From assembly GCA_028641055.1 (NCBI GenBank), contig CM054060.1, positions 161,732,696-161,796,695 on the forward strand: DNA of 64,000 nt, written 5' to 3'. The notes under the pieces are model-generated. The model made no database searches. It was not told the DNA's origin and saw only the letters and a program-made list of their open reading frames with translations. This DNA comes from Alopecurus myosuroides. Lineage: Eukaryota > Streptophyta > Magnoliopsida > Poales > Poaceae. A program made the position numbers and the translations under genes. This document shows positions 59,136 through 64,000 of this stretch, piece by piece; the first letter of the stretch is position 1, and every line of letters begins with the position of its first letter.

Positions 59136-60138
59136 CATCATCTCATGTTGTTGTAACAAACTTGTCATCACTACATCAGCAAGTCACACAAACCAGTCAT
59201 TGGAAGAGCAAAGAAACATTGGTGGCGATGGATGGGAGCTGGCGCGATGTGTACTACATCATGCATCGTGGAGTGCAGACGCAGGCGGTAGGTGTACATC
59301 AGTGCCCGGCCGGAAGATGCAACCAAAGTCTAGCTTTGGATTGGAGCACGAAAGGGGAGGAGCCCATGCAGGGACAGGCAACCACAGCTTGGTTGGGGTT
59401 GGGCGTGTACACGGCCAGTGACACTGACCCGGGTCCACCTCAGCAGCCGTGCGATCGGATCCGGATCCTTTGTCCATTGCTTTAAAGGGCACCCGAAGGC
59501 CTTTTATCCGGCATTTATCAAGGAAACCAATATGTATAACATGTATAAGAGCATCTCTAGCTGATCCCGCAAAACCTGGTCGGCCGCTAAAATACCAGCC
59601 GATACGGGACGAGTCATTTTTGGCCCGAACAGGTACCGCATATCGTGCTGGCCCGGAAAAATATTTATCGTGTCCGCCATATCCCCCTCCTCAGTCGCTA
59701 TATGTAGCGGGTCAGGGGGATTTAGGATACCCATCCAGCAAAGGCGCCGCCTCAATCCCCCGTCCACCGCTGCGAATTCGCACTCCGGCGAGCGATTCCT
59801 CGTGAAAACTATGGAGCACACGTCATACATTTTGAGAGACTTTCTAAAGTGCACGGGTCCGACGGGCGCATCGATCGTGTCTGTGGTTGGCATCAAAGTA
59901 TTTTTTAAATATTCAACCAATACCATGATTTTAAAAAATACCATAGTATTAAATACTTGATGTGTTTGGATGCAGTGAATATTGTGGTTTAAAAAACTAT
60001 ATTATTGTCCAAAACTTTTTCTTTTGTTGTATTGGAAACTGACTTGTTTTTTACTGACCTGAAGTATTATCAAAAAAATGAAGTATTTCTTCGTCTAGGG
60101 TTTGCCAGTATTTTGATTTTAGAAAAACTGCGCTGGCC
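59136..60138. other. Unassigned DNA
   Basis: Overlapping short frames only. A single AGAGCATCTCTAGC end-like word near 59548 has no inverted partner that I could find. Confidence 0.4.
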
Positions 60139-60141
60139 TAA

Positions 60142-60555
60142 GGGCATCTCCAGCCGTGTGAACCCCCCAGCACAAAAAAATCACAAGAAGTAGCATAAAT
60201 GGCGCAAAATCAAAACTTGGGGCATGGTCATTTATCGGCCGTAGCCCACCCAAGCAGCTAAAATGGGGGGGGGGGGGGGGGGGGTTGCATGCAAAGTGGG
60301 GCAAAAGTAGGAGAGAGAGGTATCTTTGCATGCAAAGTGGGCAAAAAGTAGGAGAAAGATTACTTCTTTGCATGCAAAACGGCGCATTTTGCCCCCAGGC
60401 CAAACCCAGCCCATTGGGTTTGGCTTGGGTGCGTCGGCGCAAAAACGGCGCTATTTCAGCTCCTGGGGAGGCTGATTGGTAGAATTCGACGCTAAAACGA
60501 CGCTTTTTGACACAAAAAGTGGTCCTGGGGGCGTAGGGGACGGCTGGAGATGCCC
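60142..60555. mobile_element. Harbinger-type MITE, 414 bp
   Basis: 15-bp perfect terminal inverted repeats GGGCATCTCCAGCCG and a 3-bp TSD TAA (60139-60141, 60556-60558). Contains a G run of about 18 near 60267-60285 and three GCATGCAAARYGG-GCA direct repeats of about 44 bases (60286-60385). Confidence 0.9.
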
Positions 60556-60558
60556 TAA

Positions 60559-62464
60559 CACGTTAACCAGTGCATGGCTTCTTAAATCGCGTGAGACACC
60601 CAATATTCCTTCCCCCGCGGGTATGGAACTATGGCCGCTGCCGAGCCTCACCACCGCGCTGTAAGCGCGTTCTAGGAACACCTTTCTTTCAGAGCAGACA
60701 CGAACGTTGTTGACACCTGGTGACACTCTATGCCTTGGCATGTAGCGTTAACCATGCAAGCATATCTGAACCTTAATCAAAATTATAGTGTTGGTGATGT
60801 GTAGTTGCACGTACACCAGATATTGGTCGCCTTTTGATGCACATGCACACGCTTGCACTTTGCTCTTTTCACCGATAAAATTAAGCGCTACTAGGCTACT
60901 ACATGCCTGTGGCCAAGGTTTTGCCAAGGATCTTCCTTACAAGGCCACGCTAATTAGCCTCCGAAAGCTCCATGGCTCGCCACTTAATTATACACGACCT
61001 GTCTCCACCCATTTTAAGACTCTGGCTAAACTAGTCCTCCGTGCACAGAAAACTCGACACGTAATAATAATTAAATGTGCAAGAACAAGGAAGGCACACT
61101 AGGACATTTTTGGAACCTTAGACGACATGCCACGCTGGATGACATGGAACATGTAGCTAAGCTAGCCCCTGTAGAGTGTTGGCCTCACTCGCTCTTAATG
61201 CATGGACCACCACCTTCTTGTTCTTGCAAAGTTGGCCACATCTAGATGCACGTACACTAGTACCTTATTTTCCTTTCTGGTGCACATGCAAGGACGGGAA
61301 AACAAACCTGTGAGGAGGGCCAAGTGCCGGGGTTTTGCCAAGGATCTCGCTAACACCTCCAGATTAAGTAATCACGCCCCCAAGAATGTGCATAAGAAAA
61401 TCACTATTGGACAACTCAAATGTATTGCTACGTGTGGTCCTCCAGAGGCCAGTTCTGGAGATTTCTGCTTGTGCAACTATACACCACAGGTGCCGGAGAT
61501 CAACTTGTGGCAATAGCTTTTTTGGCTGGTCGATCGGCTCCTTGTCGATGTCTGCGTGACCGTGGTGCGTGCAGTGTGTTCCCTGCGTACATAGGCAAGA
61601 CAAATTCTGAGCCCATTTGATTATTTCCAGTTGGCCATATCTACATGTGGTTTCACTATTTTTTTTTTATATATATGGTGTTCAAGTTGGCAAAACAATA
61701 AGTTCTACCATGGGTTCCTCAGAGAACTCCACCATGGCAGCATGGCAAACCAGCTGAGCCATCGATGGGATCATAGCGATTGCCACCAACGCACAACCCG
61801 TCAAGGGCTCGACTCCTGCCATGCTACGGACAGGTTATAATTAATCTTCCCCCACGCACGTACGCCATGCATGCCAGTGCGCCATTGGCACCGCTGCCGG
61901 TGGTCCTCTCCCTCCTAAAAATCAAAATCATGCACATATCGATCCCCCTCCCCGGCAAACGAATCGAAAAAGACAGTGCATCGCACGCATATCGCCTGGA
62001 GCATCAGCATCGCTCCATCACCGCAACGAGATAAGAGGAAAGAGCCGGGCAAGGATCTACTCCCTGCCTACCTTGCCCTTCGGTGGCGTCCTTGTCGAGC
62101 TGGGCGTCCTGTAGCGAGCGTGTCCATGACTCCCTGCCGCCGTGCGTGACCGATGTGCCATCGCTGCTGTCCGCTGTCGAGTGCTAGTCCGTGGAACCCT
62201 CGACCGTGCGCGTGCCTTTCTGTTGCCGAACTGTGTCTTCTTCTCCACTCCTGCGTGGATCGATGTGGATCGTCTCCTAGGGTTCTCGGACCACGGTGCC
62301 TTGCCGAATCCTCATCTGTCACTGCAAACATATCCAGCTCTCAGCTGAATGACCCGCCGTGGCTTTATCAGCATCTCCACTCGCGGCGCCAACATAACAT
62401 GCGGATCCTCGCCCCGCACGGGCTCGGCCATCCGGGCGAGCTGCCCGAGTATCCGGGCCGCCGA
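60559..62464. other. Unassigned DNA with diverged direct repeats
   Basis: 60800-60990 and 61240-61400 share, in order, GCACGTACAC, GCACATGCA and GGTTTTGCCAAGGATCT. A partial third copy may start near 61630 (GTTGGCCATATCTACATG). No gene found. The 62050-62345 part is GC-rich, with short frames only. Confidence 0.45.
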
Positions 62465-62473
62465 GTATCGGGG

Positions 62474-62939
62474 GGACTGAGATCCTGTGACTTCACGAAG
62501 AGAAGTCACTACGTGACTTTAGCCCTCTCATTGCCATCCGATTTCCATCCAACGGACAGGATTGACCCAAAGTTTAAACACAAAATAAAAATTCTTCAGA
62601 AAAAATTGAAAAAAATCCAGTGAGTAGTATATGGTCCGTTTTGTATTCTGTCAAAGTTTCACATCATTTGGATAGTTGGTTTGTCGTTAAATAAATTTTC
62701 ATACTTTGAATTTAAAAGGCCATTAAATCATAAACCACTTATCGAAATGAAACAAAATTCACTCAAGATACACAAAGGAACATATACTACTCACTGGAAT
62801 TCTTTTAATTTTTTCTAAACTTTTTAATTTTGTGTTCAAAATTTGGGTCAATTCTACCCGTTGGATGGAGATCGGATGGCACTGAGTTGGCTAAAGTCAC
62901 GTGGTGACTTCTCTTCGTGAAGTCACTGGATCTCAGTCC
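62474..62939. mobile_element. Mutator-type MITE with long inverted arms, 466 bp
   Basis: Ends GGACTGAGATCC and its exact complement, with arms of roughly 200 bases that are inverted copies of each other (GTGACTTCACGAAGAGAAGT, CATCCGATYTCCATCCAACG). Flanked by a perfect 9-bp TSD, GTATCGGGG (62465-62473, 62940-62948). No coding capacity. Confidence 0.93.
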
Positions 62940-63072
62940 GTATCGGGGGGCGTCCCTTTCCACTCGTGGCCCCAGTAAAAAAAAATTAAAACAATATTTA
63001 AACTTAAAAAAAGCATTCAAATCTGATTCAAATGGAACATACTTTATACAAACTTTACATAATTCATCGAAA

Positions 63073-63850
63073 CTAAATCCTAAAAAGGAGGCAGGTTCCC
63101 GCCCATATAGGTGTATGTGCCCCGCAATAGTTGGCAGGGTGACAGTCGGGAATCAGCAACGCAGGTGTCGGTGGTGGTGAAAAGGATGTCTCAATGGCGA
63201 ACTGCATCACTTGCATTGGCCACTCAGGTTCGGTACACTCCTTCGCGTCATCAACCTCCCCCATAGCATGTGGAGGTCGAGGTGGTGGTGGTACCACCGG
63301 CGCCACGGGCTGCTCTCCCCAGCAACCGGTTGTCTCTCCCGGGAGGTGCTGATACATCTCGTCACTGTTCTGCGCGACATCGAAGTCGGAGGAGAAGAAG
63401 TCGTCCTCGGAGAAAAATTCTGAAAGCGGCGACATGGTATCGGAGGTGGGGAAAAATATCTCGAACCGCCCCTGGTAGTCCAACTCCACTTGTTCATCTC
63501 AATACGGCGTTGTATGGACGTCACCCTGCTTCTCTAGCCAGCCACTCATGATATGATGGATATAGTCAATATGTGTCTGGCCGGCGAGGCGAGGCGCCAC
63601 CGAGACGTTCTTTATTCCGTTCCTCGCCCATCCCTTGGGGAGGCGGTAGTCCGCTCGCACCGACATGTTGGTGCGGATGTGCTTGCGTGCCTCCGCCTCC
63701 GTGAGTAGGTCCGCCGGTAGTGATGGTGGCGACAGTGGAAGGTTGTGGTGGACCGGCCATCTGGAGGACCCCGTCTCCTGGTCGTTGCGCGCGCGCGGGG
63801 TGCTCGATGAGGCGCCTTACTCCAAGCGCGGGCCATGGCGGCGGCGATAG
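63073..63850 (-). pseudogene. Unrecognised coding remnant next to a CACTA end
   Basis: A minus-strand frame runs from about 63850 to 63073 with one internal TGA near 63498. It includes LTEAEARKHIRTNMSVRADY, RLPKGW and GRFEIFFPTSDTMSPLSEFF, then an acidic and Phe-rich segment and a Pro-rich segment (VAPVVPPPPRPP). I recall similar transposon-associated proteins in wheat but cannot name a family. Confidence 0.45.
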
Positions 63851-63856
63851 TGGAGG

Positions 63857-64000
63857 CACTAGTACAAAACGTCACATTAGAGCCGGTTTTGGTACATAGG
63901 CTTGGTTGAAAGAGATAAAAGGAAAACCAAAGGGGAAAAGGGAAAAGGGGAGAGGATAGGGAGCTAGACTCCCTAAGGAGTCCAATCCGAGTCCTACTAG
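63857..64000. mobile_element. CACTA transposon end (truncated by window)
   Basis: Begins CACTAGTACAAAACG, the usual CACTA terminus, with AGAGCCGGTTTTGG-like subterminal sequence. The rest lies to the right of the window. Confidence 0.6.

Noticed and set aside
59548..59600. AGAGCATCTCTAGC word as the end of another MITE
   Set aside because: I found no inverted partner and no TSD nearby.
60267..60285. G run as a telomere or origin signal
   Set aside because: It lies inside a MITE with clear ends and is most simply a slippage-prone homopolymer.

Overview
This window is a gene-poor, transposon-packed stretch of a grass nuclear genome, most likely a Triticeae species (wheat, Aegilops or barley group). 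The inference rests on a BARE/Angela/WIS-like Copia LTR, Thalos-type Stowaway MITEs, an Au-like tRNA-derived SINE, and a GRF zinc-finger/Mutator coding set that I recognise from Triticeae intergenic DNA. I found no convincing single-copy host gene, no tRNA or rRNA and no CRISPR array. Almost everything that can be read is a mobile element, and most elements are nested in older ones with exact target-site duplications (TSDs).

Layout. (1) 1-12525: a Ty3/Gypsy element of the Tat type on the + strand, its 5' LTR cut by the window edge. It is inserted in a LINE whose 3' end follows at 12526-13585. (2) 13586-18811: mostly unrecognised DNA with a Stowaway MITE, a LINE fragment and a fold-back element. 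(3) 18812-39719: a Mutator-like element (MULE) of about 20.9 kb, bounded by a perfect 9-bp TSD (TTGTTAAAA) and inserted in an older minus-strand LINE (18745-18811 plus 39729-40830). It carries a broken MURA-type transposase, a two-exon GRF zinc-finger/membrane gene and an unrecognised minus-strand coding remnant. A second, fuller copy of the Tat-type Gypsy (19675-32633, minus strand, TSD ATGTG) sits inside the transposase gene. (4) 40831-45183: a SINE, a Harbinger-like element and a MITE. (5) 45184-59133: a Stowaway MITE split by a minus-strand LINE, which is itself split by a complete 8438-bp Copia element (TSD CTTTG) and by a 636-bp hAT MITE (TSD GTCCGTCC). (6) 59136-64000: a Harbinger MITE, a Mutator-type MITE with long inverted arms (TSD GTATCGGGG), an unknown coding remnant and the end of a CACTA element.

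How the parts work together. The two Gypsy copies encode gag, protease, RT, RNase H, a second RNase H and integrase on one strand. On the opposite strand, between integrase and the 3' LTR, each carries a spliced antisense gene with its own TATA box. In the minus-strand copy all five GT-AG introns join in frame to give about 738 codons. The introns contain repeated copies of a polypurine-tract-like motif followed by a small hairpin, and tandem repeats lie upstream of the antisense promoter. Both copies share a TAG codon between protease and RT. The most unusual items are this antisense gene with its intronic motif, the gene content of the large MULE, and the Copia element, which has nearly identical LTRs around a badly decayed interior.
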